Source: Saccharomycopsis malanga (taxonomy: Eukaryota > Ascomycota > Saccharomycetes > Ascoideales > Saccharomycopsidaceae). Taken from it: a DNA stretch of 64,000 bases. Positions 1-10,298 of this stretch are shown piece after piece. Within the stretch, counting starts at the first letter, position 1, and each line of letters begins with the position of its first letter. The notes under the pieces were generated by a model. The model was not told the DNA's origin. It saw only the letters and a program-made list of their open reading frames with translations, and ran no database searches. The position numbers and the translations under genes were made by a program. The stretch spans positions 744,001 through 808,000 of the forward strand of contig CP025322.1 of NCBI GenBank assembly GCA_004014935.1. The letters are read 5' to 3'.

Positions 1-1211
1 AATGGATGTCTCCAGACCAATTCATGAGATATACCCAACAATTCACCCAAATGTCTAACCTCGTCCTTGAACAATTCTCTAAGAGGTTCGATCAATTTCA
101 ACTTCATGTCTTCCAATAAGCCACCGACGTTGTGATGGGTCTTAATAGTTTGGGAAGGACCTTTAAAAGAAATGGATTCAATGACATCTGGATATAATGT
201 ACCTTGCAACAAAAATTCGATTTCTTTGTCATCATGTTTAGGCTTGATTTTGGAAGCTTCTCTCTCGAAAACATGGATGAAAGTGTTACCAATAATCTTT
301 CTCTTCTTTTCTGGATCGGTAACTCCCTTCAATTTTCCAAGAAACTCTTCAGAAGCGTCAATGACAGTCAAATCAATTCCTAAACCGCCAGAAAGAGTTT
401 TCTTGACGTTTTCGGCTTCATTTAATCTCAAGACACCATTGTCCACCAAAATGGCATGGAATCTGTCACCAATAGCTTCGGTCATCAACTTGGCAGCAAC
501 CGTAGAGTCAACACCTCCTGAAACAGCACCAATGACCTCAGCAGTAGGACCAACCAACTGTCTGATTCTCTTGATTTCAGTTTCAATAAAGTTTTCCATA
601 GTCCAGTTGTTTTGACATTGACAAATGTCAATAGCAAAGTTTCTCAACAAGAACTTACCTTGTGGAGAATGAGTGACCTCTGGATGGAATTGCAAACCGT
701 AAATTGGCTTCTCGGTGTGTGCAATAGCAGCATACGGAGAGTTGGTACTGGTAGCAACAGTTTTGAACCCAGTAGGCAAGGCTGATAACTTGTCATGATG
801 AGACATCCAAACCTTAGAATTGTCAACGTCCTTGAACAAAGGAGAAGACTTGTCCTCAACATTTATGACAGCAGGACCGTATTCCCTCTTGTCACCTCTG
901 GCAACGCCCTTACCGTTGATCCAGGCCAATTCTTGCATACCGTAACATATACCCAAAATTGGGACATTAAGGTCGAAGATAGCATGGTCAACATGTGGAG
1001 CGTCCTCGGCAAAAACAGAGTATGGACCGCCGGACAAAATAATACCTTTTGGTTTCCAGGTCAAGTCCTTGATCTTCTGGGTGCAGGGCAACATTTCAGC
1101 ATACACATTAAACTCTCTCAAACGACGAGTGATCAAGTGCGAATATTGGGAACCAAAGTCCAACACCAAGATGGTATCGAAAGCTTGGGAAACTTCTTCT
1201 GGAGCAGCCAT
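1..1211 (-). CDS. GUA1: GMP synthase (glutamine-hydrolysing), 5' part, runs off the window
   Basis: Makes GMP from XMP, ATP and glutamine, the last step of guanylate synthesis in the cytosol. Reading the minus strand from the ATG at 1211 gives about 403 codons without a stop to the window edge; the family has about 525 residues, so the C-terminal quarter is missing. The N-terminal glutamine amidotransferase domain has the nucleophile in GICYGMQ (Cys89) and the His/Glu pair in LQFHPEV (His176, Glu178). The ATP pyrophosphatase domain starts near residue 215 with the PP-loop SGGVDS (231-236). The last readable residues, HELVWRHP, lead into the conserved dimerisation region. It is transcribed divergently from the methyltransferase gene at 1754. 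Identification is secure. Confidence 0.96.
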   Translation of the reverse strand, partial: MAAPEEVSQAFDTILVLDFGSQYSHLITRRLREFNVYAEMLPCTQKIKDLTWKPKGIILSGGPYSVFAEDAPHVDHAIFDLNVPILGICYGMQELAWINGKGVARGDKREYGPAVINVEDKSSPLFKDVDNSKVWMSHHDKLSALPTGFKTVATSTNSPYAAIAHTEKPIYGLQFHPEVTHSPQGKFLLRNFAIDICQCQNNWTMENFIETEIKRIRQLVGPTAEVIGAVSGGVDSTVAAKLMTEAIGDRFHAILVDNGVLRLNEAENVKKTLSGGLGIDLTVIDASEEFLGKLKGVTDPEKKRKIIGNTFIHVFEREASKIKPKHDDKEIEFLLQGTLYPDVIESISFKGPSQTIKTHHNVGGLLEDMKLKLIEPLRELFKDEVRHLGELLGISHELVWRHP

Positions 1212-1753
1212 GATGATGTAGGTAACAAGTGGGCAGACTTAGTTAACAAAGCAAGGGAGAGGAATACTTTGCCAAGGCAATCACCAAACTCCTCCGAAGA
1301 CTTTAAAAGATAACATCGGGCAAAAATATCAATATTGTGCCTCGATGACATATCTGAAAATTTTTTGAAATTTTCACTGGTTACCCGGTTGCTGAGATGA
1401 GGATGCTGCATTGAAAGACATTATAATGCGTGTTAGTACATATTTATGCAGCATAGTGCATACTTATGCAGGCTGTGTGGATGGCAGAAACATAATACCA
1501 GCATGCCAAGGTATTGAAAGAGCACGGTTTAGAGCTTATGAATTATATGAATGAAGTGAAGGTTTGTTGATATTTTTTTTGCCCAAATATAATATAATAG
1601 CCGAATTGATTCTTATTACGGAAATATATTATTTATGGTTATGGAGCACTGTTGGGGCTAACCAACAAAGAGCGTGGCCCTCAAGGTACCTGTAGTAAGA
1701 CAAATGTCAATTTAGTGCTTGAATTATGAAGAAGCAGGCTGTAAGAGGTGGAA
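1212..1753. promoter_or_regulatory. Divergent intergenic region between GUA1 and the methyltransferase gene
   Basis: About 540 bp with no convincing gene. It carries several TGCAT/ATGCA words between about 1400 and 1505, a pattern that recurs in other intergenic regions here. I see no Bas1/Gcn4-type TGACTC site. A TACTAAC on the minus strand near 1428-1434 could belong to a 5'-UTR intron of GUA1, but I could not pair it with a donor. Confidence 0.4.
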
Positions 1754-2992
1754 ATGGATAAGGAAGTGCATCGGGAATTGAGTGTTCTTATTACAAAAAC
1801 ATCGCTTGCCTTGATAGCATGTGGAGTACTTTTGCTTTTCCAGGTCAGTTCGAGAATTGCATTTACGGTTTTCGTAATTATCATGATGTCGAGTCTTTAC
1901 AAAAGCAAAATATTGAACTTGTTTTTTAACAAGGTTGTTGAGGTTGATATGCCAAAGCATAGATTAGAGCTTGTTAATACAATTTGTTCATTGCAAAATT
2001 ATCAGTCCAAGACCTCAAAGTGGAATGGCAGACGTAGAGCGTTATACAATTCACTTCCGAGTGCGCATCGTAAGATAGCTCAAGAGCTCAACTATCTACA
2101 GCGTGTAGATCACGTTGATGAGGCGATCAAAGAAAACTCCAAAATAGTTGCTGATATTGCACACTTTGCTGTAGATGAACATCAAGTTCTGTCTGCAGAA
2201 TTGCGTTTGGCAGTGCCTGACAGACAGAACTTTAGAATTATCGAATCATTATGTCACTATCAAAGAGATTGGTCACCTGAGGGAGAAAAGGAGATCAAAC
2301 CAATATTGAACTACTTTCTCGATAGTTTGAAACAGATTGAAAAACAACATGAGAACGTCACTAAACAGAATACTGCTATTATAGTACCAGGCTCCGGATT
2401 GGGAAGAGTAGCCCATGAATTGGCATTGCAAGAATATAGACAGGTTCATGCCGTAGAGTATTCTTTATTGATGTACTTATTCAATAAGTTTGTCTACAGC
2501 GACTACAACTCGAACTATACAATATACCCATTCGTGCACTCATACTCACATCATATAAGCGAGGACAATCAACTTCGCTCAATAAGCTTGAAAGGTGGTA
2601 AGCCACAGCCCGAAAGCTTGACGCTACATTGTGCTGATTTTAGAAAATTTCGTCTTCCGGACAGTAACCTGGTAGACAATGTTATTGTGGTGACAGAGTT
2701 TTTCATTGACACGGCTGAAAACATTTTCGAATACATGGATGCTATCAAAAGCTTGATTGGAGATAAAAATGGCTATTGGATCAATTTGGGCCCTCTCAAA
2801 TATGGCTCGTCACCTAAAATTGAGCCCACTTTGGAAGAATGGCGCAAAATTCGTGCTCTTTATGGATGGAAAGACATTCATGAAACAAATCCGTTAGACG
2901 ACCAGCTAATAGGCTACTTGACTGACAAGAAGAGCTTATGGCAAGGGTACTATGGGGTCGCTAGATGGATATCAAAGTTATCCAGGAATTAA
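1754..2992 (+). CDS. Carnosine N-methyltransferase-like protein (N2227 family, YNL092W-like)
   Basis: Probable S-adenosylmethionine-dependent methyltransferase of the family that includes human CARNMT1 and S. cerevisiae YNL092W; the natural yeast substrate is uncertain. The protein has 412 residues. The SAM site is VPGSGLGRVAHELA (about 211-224), followed by family-typical stretches such as NVIVVTEFFIDTA, YWINLGPLKY and the C-terminal WQGYYGVARW. I start at the ATG at 1754 because the codon 6 bp upstream in the same frame is GTG. Residues 18-48 are strongly hydrophobic and could form one or two membrane segments, which I do not recall for the characterised soluble members. It is divergent from GUA1. 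Confidence 0.85.
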   Translation: MDKEVHRELSVLITKTSLALIACGVLLLFQVSSRIAFTVFVIIMMSSLYKSKILNLFFNKVVEVDMPKHRLELVNTICSLQNYQSKTSKWNGRRRALYNSLPSAHRKIAQELNYLQRVDHVDEAIKENSKIVADIAHFAVDEHQVLSAELRLAVPDRQNFRIIESLCHYQRDWSPEGEKEIKPILNYFLDSLKQIEKQHENVTKQNTAIIVPGSGLGRVAHELALQEYRQVHAVEYSLLMYLFNKFVYSDYNSNYTIYPFVHSYSHHISEDNQLRSISLKGGKPQPESLTLHCADFRKFRLPDSNLVDNVIVVTEFFIDTAENIFEYMDAIKSLIGDKNGYWINLGPLKYGSSPKIEPTLEEWRKIRALYGWKDIHETNPLDDQLIGYLTDKKSLWQGYYGVARWISKLSRN

Positions 2993-3931
2993 CACCGCAT
3001 ATAAGATGTTTATACATATAGACTAGAATGTATAAGTTCATAATTAATTGTAAGATGTCCAGTGTACCAGATGGCTCAGTGGTAGTGCTCTAATAGAAGA
3101 GAAAAGAAACCTAACAGGTTCCCACCACGACCACTTTTACTCGATGCTTTTTACGATGCTGAAAGTGACTTCATCGGCAAGTGCAGCTGTCTGAAACAAG
3201 ACCTAAACCAAAGTCTAGTGCTTACTTTCAACAAATTGGGTGAGAAGATTATGATCAACGGGACATTGGGTTTTACAATCCCTTTAGACATGGCGCGTAT
3301 ATACGAAACTGATATAAACCCTGCTCGAAATATATGATACTATTATCATTATTGTCAGTAATATTATTTTTATCATTATTTTTAATGGAAAGATGCGAAA
3401 TGTAAGTTCTTAAATTAGTTTGGCTATATGCAATTCTGAATGCTTTAGTTGAAAAGTTGTCGATGCAATTTGTATTCTTTAATTGGAAAGTGGTAATAAT
3501 GGGCACGGTTGTAATATTTTCACAAATAACAAAAAGTAAAAGGATAAAATAAGCAGTACCTCTATTTTGAGTAATTACATGACTATATACATAAATGACT
3601 ACTTTTCACATTTTATTCAAGATCTGTATATTTAGGAATAAGAAAACTGTATGAGCAAAATATCATTTTCTTTCATATACACCGGGCTATAGATGACTCT
3701 GTTTGAAGAACAGAAAGAAGTTGGCTAAAATAATAATAATTACTATATTAGTATTTGGTTATTGGCGATGGGCGCATCGCATCGGTGGGGATGAGCTAGC
3801 GCCTTATCGTTGATCTCGTGGGGTGTAAAGAAGGTCTTAAGTTTTATTATTCGCCAGAATTTCCAATTGCTGTGGAATATTAACACGACTGGGTATTTTT
3901 TGAGTATTCCATTTATTTTTCAATAGTGACC
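2993..3931. other. Intergenic region holding SINE copy 1
   Basis: About 940 bp without a supported gene. The left part holds a tRNA-headed SINE copy, listed separately. The right part is the promoter of the gene at 3932. It is AT-rich except for a GC-rich patch near 3765-3830 containing GCATCGCATCGG and GATCTCGTGG, likely the core regulatory segment about 100-165 bp before the ATG. Confidence 0.4.
3058..3381 (+). mobile_element. tRNA-derived SINE, copy 1 (near full length)
   Basis: The head has an A-box-like ATGGCTCAGTGGTAG (from 3071) and a degraded B-box region (CAGGTTCCCACCACG, 3115-3129). The body shares long stretches with copy 2, including CTTTTACTCG, GATGCTGAA, AAGTCTAGTGCTTACTTTC and CCCTTTAGACAT. 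It has an internal deletion relative to copy 2 and ends in CTCGAAATATATGATAC followed by an ATT-rich tail. Imperfect flanking direct repeats (3044-3057 and 3382-3395, 12 of 14 matching) fit an old target-site duplication. Confidence 0.8.
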
Positions 3932-5893
3932 ATGTTAAGAGTAACTGACAATGTATTGGCTAAAACCGCATCGGTTAAATTGCCATATAACGGAGCCAGA
4001 AGGGGATTCACATTTAGAGCATCCTACGTCTATTTCAGAATAAGAAGAGACGGGGTAAATGGCGGCCGAGCTTATAAGGAGCCAACACTGTCCACGAAAG
4101 AAGATGATTCTTTTGATTTTGAAATTGATCCAATCACTTTGAAGAAAAAATTAAAAACGACTTTGGGAAATGGTGATAATTCAAAATCTCCTCCATTCAA
4201 CAAATCTCCAGGAGCCGAAAAACATTTTACAGAGAATAATTTTAATAATTCTTGCCAAGAAAACGACTTGGGTAATAAGAAATGGGACTCAAATTATCCA
4301 TCTTTTATGAAACCATCGTTTGGAGCAGGTCCCAATGCATTGCGTGGTTTCAAGCATCAAAACCCTTTGAATGCTACTATAAAGGATGAACATGCGTCTC
4401 AAACACGGGAACCAAGTCGGAGCGGTGACATTTTCATTGATGATATTATGGTTGGAAAAACTGAAAAGTCATCAGACAAGTCTGTAGAATCAAAAGAACC
4501 TTTGCAAACAGGAAACCCTGCTGACACTACAGAGTCAATCAAGACGCACAATAAACCGAATGAAACTGTAGACAACAGAGCTGCTTCTTTTAGGTTGAGA
4601 AGATACGCAGGAGCTCTGGATAAGGATATTGATGACGTATTAGTGGTAAAGAAAGTTATACATCAGTCCAATACAGACAACGGGGCTGTAAATCACAATG
4701 TAAATCACAATACCCAGGATTTTGATGACCATAAACATTCTTTTCCTTGTTTTAATGCTGTCAATGAAGATAAGCTTAAAGCAGAAACAACCGATACCAC
4801 TTCTAAATCTAGACAAGAAGATGGAAAGTTACATGGGAAAAGTCCACACAAATTGAGAAAGTTGAACAAAAGACTTCTTGGAAAAGACCACTTTGATGAT
4901 TTGATTAGAAAACCAGACGAAAAATTGTACGGAAAAGAAAGCCAGTCTGAAAAGTCATCCGGTAAGCCACTTGGTGTTGAATATCGTAATGTATTTGCTG
5001 GCAAGGAAAAAGAAAGTCCTGAAAATGCAATCTTAGACAAAAACAATAACCAGGCTAGAAATTATCCAAGTTATACACAAAATGGGGAAGAGTTTTACAC
5101 AGATGATCTCACCTACGAAAAGATCTTTGAGAACTTGCCAAAAAAGAGTGTGGCACAACCAGATAGCGAAACTGCACCTTTGAAAAACGTTGAAAACAAG
5201 CAAAAAGAAAGCTCTATTGAACAAAGGCTAAATAATAGAGTTGAAAAACTAGAATCAATAATCAAATTGATGGAAAAGAAGCTTGATTCTTCAAATGATA
5301 ATGGGGCCAGACTTTCTAAACTTGAAAAGGCCATAGAAAGCAACGTCAAATTGCCTAGTAGTTCAGTAATGGCCAATCTTCCCGACCAGTCGTCTGAAAG
5401 AGCAGAGAAACTTTTGTCTTCTCAGGAAAACATTGAAATTCTTGAAAATTTGTTGAGCGATATTAAACGCAATCAACAGTTGGAAAAAGAGTCCAAGTTC
5501 CGTCAAGTAAGGGCTTATGAATGGTCACGAAACAAAATTCTCCACCCAACGAGAACTTATATTTTGCCATTTTTAATCCGGTCAAAGTTGGGCAACTCCC
5601 GGTCGGAAAATAGCATGAACGGCTATTTTGATTCTGCTACAGATAACAAACGCCATGATTGGTCGTATGGAAAATACGCTGAGTTATTTCCTTCAATTTC
5701 TGGAGAAAAGACATTGAAACATCGGATTGGGCGTACAATCAAACGGATATTTGCATTTGTAGGATTTTCGTTCGCTGGCTTATTGGCAATAGACATGCTA
5801 TATCCCGACTTGCTTAAAACGGAGGATCATCTTACAAAATACGAGGTGACTGACGGCTATCAAGGCAAGGCCAACCGAGGTGTTTCAAACTAA
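3932..5893 (+). CDS. Unrecognised protein, probably mitochondrial, single C-terminal membrane segment
   Basis: Encodes 653 residues from the ATG at 3932; the in-frame codon 6 bp upstream is GTG, so I reject it as the start. Residues 1-60 are rich in Arg, Ser and aromatic residues and nearly free of acidic ones, like a mitochondrial presequence. The middle (60-420) is hydrophilic, low in complexity and Lys/Asp/Asn rich. Heptad-like leucines at about 425-530 suggest a coiled coil. A single hydrophobic segment, IFAFVGFSFAGLLAIDML, lies near residues 606-623, with a short tail after it. This would fit an inner-membrane protein with most of its mass on one side. I do not recognise a family. Confidence 0.8.
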   Translation: MLRVTDNVLAKTASVKLPYNGARRGFTFRASYVYFRIRRDGVNGGRAYKEPTLSTKEDDSFDFEIDPITLKKKLKTTLGNGDNSKSPPFNKSPGAEKHFTENNFNNSCQENDLGNKKWDSNYPSFMKPSFGAGPNALRGFKHQNPLNATIKDEHASQTREPSRSGDIFIDDIMVGKTEKSSDKSVESKEPLQTGNPADTTESIKTHNKPNETVDNRAASFRLRRYAGALDKDIDDVLVVKKVIHQSNTDNGAVNHNVNHNTQDFDDHKHSFPCFNAVNEDKLKAETTDTTSKSRQEDGKLHGKSPHKLRKLNKRLLGKDHFDDLIRKPDEKLYGKESQSEKSSGKPLGVEYRNVFAGKEKESPENAILDKNNNQARNYPSYTQNGEEFYTDDLTYEKIFENLPKKSVAQPDSETAPLKNVENKQKESSIEQRLNNRVEKLESIIKLMEKKLDSSNDNGARLSKLEKAIESNVKLPSSSVMANLPDQSSERAEKLLSSQENIEILENLLSDIKRNQQLEKESKFRQVRAYEWSRNKILHPTRTYILPFLIRSKLGNSRSENSMNGYFDSATDNKRHDWSYGKYAELFPSISGEKTLKHRIGRTIKRIFAFVGFSFAGLLAIDMLYPDLLKTEDHLTKYEVTDGYQGKANRGVSN

Positions 5894-7039
5894 TGAAGGC
5901 TTTGTGTCTTGGTCCATAATCTGGTTATATTCAACAGCTAATAGGATCGATTTTATTTATTTTGGCTTTATCAAGTTGTTGATGAATGTTTCAACAGGTT
6001 AGGGTGTTATCATTTTTTATCTCGTTTTAGGTTTTTATTTATTATATTTAGGGGTTTATATAGGAGGAAAATTGTTATAGGTAAATTTATTCGCAGATTG
6101 TAACTCAGAAGTAACTCAGAAGTGTCACCATGCTTAACTTTTGACAGATAATGATGAAAAACTGAGGCGTGGCTTTCGTATTAAAGCCCCTAAGACACAA
6201 TAAGTTGCGTCCTATTATTCCTATTGAAAGGCCGCCTTTTGAGGAAGATTGACGATGCCGTTTTGGAAAGTGGGTAGTTGCAATCACACATAAAAACAAT
6301 AGAGGACGATCACGAGCCAGAACTAAAAGAGGAGACCTGACAATCAGGCATTACAGATCTAGTGACAGATATATTATCCATGTGACTGACTTCGGTCAGC
6401 AATTGCTTTTAGATCCATTTTTATTTTAGTATTAACAGTCTCACGGCATTGATTCCTACGGTGTCCGGAAGATGTAACGGCATTCCATTTGATGCATCCG
6501 ACGCCTATTGTAGAAGCGTGGTTTGCATAAACGGGCGTCATCAAAAAAGTAGAGGTAATAAATCTTTCAATATAATGTTGAAAAAATTACAAGTATGGTA
6601 GAAGTGAAGTGTAGTTGAGACATGGAGATAGGAATCTGTGACCAAACTGGCAAGCAAAACAGAGATCAACAGCCAAGAAATAAACCTCTTTTGCACCAAA
6701 ATATTGGCAAGAAACTATTAAATCTAGGATAGAAACTTATGAAATACGATATGCACAGCGAGTACTAACAATAGATTTACCAATAAAGATAATTTACTAA
6801 ACTAAAATTGTAAACAAATCAAGGATGCAGGAGCTCCGCTGAAGACAATTCATGTAAAAAAGCTGCTGATACGGCTTTTGATGGTTGTAGGTGGTGTATT
6901 TAATTGAATTGAAATCCTGTTTAACTTCTACCTTTTGCAATGTTAGAAACTTTGTAGAAGCTCTTTCCTGTGAGGAATGTACAATCTTTAAACCGTCAGC
7001 TCTTGTACCAGTTTCCATCAATCCACTTAACTTCAAACA
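5894..7039. other. Intergenic region upstream of the first lipase gene
   Basis: About 1.15 kb without a supported gene. A direct tandem of GTAACTCAGAA lies near 6100-6121. A TACTAACAATAG at 6763-6774 resembles a branch point plus acceptor and could belong to a 5'-UTR intron of the lipase, but I found no good donor. The rest presumably contains the lipase promoter. Confidence 0.35.
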
Positions 7040-8047
7040 ATGAAAGTTGCATCCGCAGTTCTTCTCTTGGCTAATGCCTTGTTTATTCTCGGACAGGACA
7101 TCTACAACTATACAGATGTGATCTATGACCAGCTTTACCGAGCTGCAAACTTGACCTCTGTCTCATACTGTATTGAATATAATCGTATTGAGGTTGGTGA
7201 GACATTTGATTGTGCACTCGACTTTTGCAAGCAGAACCTGCACCAATATGAAATTGTCAATGTTTTCACGCCATCTGACAACATGTTCGAGTATGGTATT
7301 AGCGGAACCGGCTATATTGCTGTGGGTCATGAAACAAAAGAAATTATTGTTGTATTTAGAGGCTCTTTAAACATACAAGACTTCATCACCGATGTCTCAC
7401 TTGATTTGGTCGACTGGAAGTCAATAACCACAGATAAAACTTGTAAGGATTGCAAGGTTCACAGAGGCTTCTACAACGCTTTGAAAACCGGATTTAAACA
7501 GTCTCTATACACAGTGGAAGATTTAAAAGCAAATTACACAGACTACAGCCTTTTTGTCACAGGCCATTCATTAGGTGGGGCCTTGGCAAACTTGGCAGGT
7601 ATTGAATATTCGCTTCTTGGCTACGATCCTCTTGTGATTTCTTTAGCAGGGCCAAAAGTAGGCACTCAGGAGTTGGCAGATTTTACTAATGAACTTTTCA
7701 GTACTGATAGTTTGAACGAACAGTTTACTGAGGGCAAAGTTCACGCATTGACCACTGGTTTCTGGAGAGTGATTGCAAAAGATGACTATGTTCCTGTAGT
7801 CCCCCCAGGAAAGTTTTATGCTCATGGAGGTCTTGAATTTGCAATCCAAGAAAGTAAACCTTTGCCCCCTCCAAAAGATATAATTGCATACTCTGGAAAG
7901 TATCAATACGAAAGTTTGCTTGACTCTATAGATTGGAATGATATTCTTCCGCTAGATATTATTCATGCATACCAGCACATTAATTATTTTGTCAATCAAG
8001 GTAAATGCCTTTTAGAATTGCTTAAATACATTGGTTTGGATGTTTGA
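7040..8047 (+). CDS. Secreted class 3 lipase (Lipase_3 fold), paralogue 1
   Basis: Extracellular triacylglycerol lipase or esterase, 335 residues, starting at an ATG. Residues 1-18 (ending ALFILG) form a signal peptide. The nucleophile elbow is VTGHSLGGALANLAG with Ser177. Asp249 in DYVPVVPP and His313 in YQHINYF complete the triad of the Rhizomucor/Yarrowia LIP2-type family; the oxyanion region is IIVVFRGS (102-109). Cysteines are shared with the second lipase, and there are several N-glycosylation sequons. This is the Lipase_3 family, not the family of Candida albicans LIP1-LIP10. It lies head-to-tail with its paralogue at 8997. CTG codon 67 aligns with Arg in the paralogue. Confidence 0.9.
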   Translation: MKVASAVLLLANALFILGQDIYNYTDVIYDQLYRAANLTSVSYCIEYNRIEVGETFDCALDFCKQNLHQYEIVNVFTPSDNMFEYGISGTGYIAVGHETKEIIVVFRGSLNIQDFITDVSLDLVDWKSITTDKTCKDCKVHRGFYNALKTGFKQSLYTVEDLKANYTDYSLFVTGHSLGGALANLAGIEYSLLGYDPLVISLAGPKVGTQELADFTNELFSTDSLNEQFTEGKVHALTTGFWRVIAKDDYVPVVPPGKFYAHGGLEFAIQESKPLPPPKDIIAYSGKYQYESLLDSIDWNDILPLDIIHAYQHINYFVNQGKCLLELLKYIGLDV

Positions 8048-8996
8048 TGATTTTATTGGAAACTTTCAGGAAGACATAAATTTTTACTAAATTTGTCTTA
8101 ATTATAATTAGTAGATTAGCGCGGTTTTTTTTTTCTTTTTCTTTTTGGTGTAAGTTTCAAAGTCTTGGGTTTTTCTACATTGTGGCCTTACTTAAAAGTC
8201 TTGGTATTTTTAAAGTGCAAAAAATCACTTTTGGAACACAATGGAATCCAAATCATATGTGTTTGGATTAAAGCTTTCAATGTACAAAAACAGGATTTCA
8301 GCTTGCAAATTACAGCTCAGCATCAGGCTCAAGGCACCACAAGTTTTGAGTTAACAACATTTCATTTAGCAGCTATAAATACATTGTGTGCCAACAATAA
8401 TTGTTGAACATCACTTTTTTACAAAGTAGAAGTTGTGCTCCATGGAGCCTTCCATAAGGGGTTCATGCTACCTATGCATTATGGGCACTGGCGCATGTTC
8501 AGGGCCCTGTATCATAAATTACAACTCCGCAGCGGAAATCATGCATTGTTCATAATTGAAACCCTGTATGTTCGAAACTTCTCTCCTAACTTAGCATAAT
8601 ATGCACGTGATGAAAATATACGTTTCTACCCAACGACTTTTTAACATATCTATACGGCATCAACGGTCTCCACATTCCATAAGACACTCAATGAAAAAGC
8701 TACTAATGCCTTATTATGTTAGCGAAAAACCTATAGTATACATTTTATAGAGTATAGAAACTAATGGGTTACGGCATCCGTTTATTAAAAATTTAGTAAG
8801 GGACACTAAGACATTTAAACTTGACCAATTTTGTAATTACGATGCCTCAAAAAAACTTTCTATATATATATATATATATATAACGTTTTGATTTCCTGCC
8901 TTATTACGGCTCAAGAACTATGAATTTATTTGCAAAAAACATTGTCAAAAGCAGGTTGGGCTTTTACTGGTTTCTGTATTGAAGTATACATGTACG
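8048..8996. other. Region between the two lipase genes
   Basis: About 950 bp with no supported gene. A CACGTG at about 8604-8609 could bind Cbf1 or another bHLH factor about 390 bp before the second lipase. A (TA) run at about 8861-8882 lies in its proximal promoter. Confidence 0.4.
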
Positions 8997-10211
8997 ATGA
9001 AGTATTATTCGTTATTTGCAACTTTTTATCTCTTCCTAAGTCTAGTCCAAGCTGCTCCGGGAGTGGTGGCGTCTTTGGTTGGAAAGCGGTCATTGAATGA
9101 AACTGAGATTAATGTTTATAAGAGCACACTCAATGAAACTATAAAAAGCAATGAAAAACCTACTGATTCCAATTTTACTCAAGCAGTGAGTAGCTACTAC
9201 GATCAGTTGTCTTCTCACAATAATGTAACATACTCTAAAGAGATTTATGACCAGTTACATCGTTGTGGAAACCTTACTGCTGTAGCATACTGTGCTACTC
9301 CTTTAGTGCCATTGGGTATTAAAAAGGGCAAAACTTTTGAATGCGCCTTGGACTTCTGCCATGAACATAGAAATGAATATGAAATTGTTGAGATTTTTAC
9401 ACCAGAAAAGACTCATTTTATTTTTGGTGTTAGTGGTACTGGGTATATCGCTCTTAACCATAAAAACAAAGAGATTATAGTGGTTTTCCGTGGCACAATG
9501 AGCCCCCAGGATGCCTTTACCGACGTCGCAATTGCAATGATCCCATATTTCCCAGTGACTCGTGAAGCAAACCATACATTTCTTGAATCACTGTGCGACA
9601 GATGCTTCGTCCATGAAGGTTTTTACACCCAGCTTATAACGACGTTTGGTAGTGTGTTTCCTGTGGTCTCTGATTTGAAGAGAACATACCCAGATTACAG
9701 TCTTCTTGTTACTGGACATTCCTTAGGAGGCGCAATGGCACATTTGGCAGGGTTAGAATTTAGTTTACAGGGCCATGATCCATTAGTTATTAGCTTAGCA
9801 AGTCCTAAAATAGGTAACGACCATCTCTGCGATTTTACGGACAAGCTCTTCCAAAGTGCAGAAAAAGATATACAGCTACGAACTGGTTCTCTTACCAAGT
9901 TGGAACATGGATATTATAGGGTGGTGGAAAAGACAGATTATGTGCCATTGGTGCCTCCGACCAGATTGTATGCTCATGCTGGCCTCGAATTTCTTATTGA
10001 TGAGACTCTTCCTGTTCCTCAACCACAGCGACAAGTAAGATATACTGGTCGTTACAAGTACAATGATTTTTTCAAAAACATTAGAAGAAACGAAATCATC
10101 AAATTTGACGTTATCCATGCTTATCAGCATTTGCATTACTTTACTTTCCAGAGCCAGTGTTTAGTAAATATCATCAAAAATGCTCTTGACATATTCCATA
10201 TTTTCCATTAG
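8997..10211 (+). CDS. Secreted class 3 lipase with pro-region, paralogue 2
   Basis: 404 residues from the ATG at 8997; the longer frame would need a TTG. A signal peptide (1-19, ending FLSLVQA) is followed by a likely Kex2 site, VGKR (28-31). About 50 glycosylation-rich residues that paralogue 1 lacks come next, so this enzyme may be made as a proprotein. Triad: Ser242 in TGHSLGGAMAHL, Asp314 in DYVPLVPP and His378 in QHLHYF. The two mature regions align along their whole length, with shared motifs such as CALDFC, SGTGYIA, KEIIVVFRG and PLVISLA. The pair probably arose by tandem duplication and has since diverged well. CTG codon 199 aligns with Thr in paralogue 1. Confidence 0.9.
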   Translation: MKYYSLFATFYLFLSLVQAAPGVVASLVGKRSLNETEINVYKSTLNETIKSNEKPTDSNFTQAVSSYYDQLSSHNNVTYSKEIYDQLHRCGNLTAVAYCATPLVPLGIKKGKTFECALDFCHEHRNEYEIVEIFTPEKTHFIFGVSGTGYIALNHKNKEIIVVFRGTMSPQDAFTDVAIAMIPYFPVTREANHTFLESLCDRCFVHEGFYTQLITTFGSVFPVVSDLKRTYPDYSLLVTGHSLGGAMAHLAGLEFSLQGHDPLVISLASPKIGNDHLCDFTDKLFQSAEKDIQLRTGSLTKLEHGYYRVVEKTDYVPLVPPTRLYAHAGLEFLIDETLPVPQPQRQVRYTGRYKYNDFFKNIRRNEIIKFDVIHAYQHLHYFTFQSQCLVNIIKNALDIFHIFH

Positions 10212-10298
10212 TATTCACAGCTGGTCTGTCTTACTACGCTTGTCAATAGCACGTTCAGAACTTTGATATTTTATAATTTTTAGTTTTGCTATAATATA

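Noticed and set aside
795-1313. 172-codon plus-strand frame
   Set aside because: Antisense to the GUA1 coding region; a shadow of its codon bias.
8165-8407. 80-codon frame between the lipases
   Set aside because: No domain, no signal peptide, and coding character no better than the flanking AT-rich DNA.
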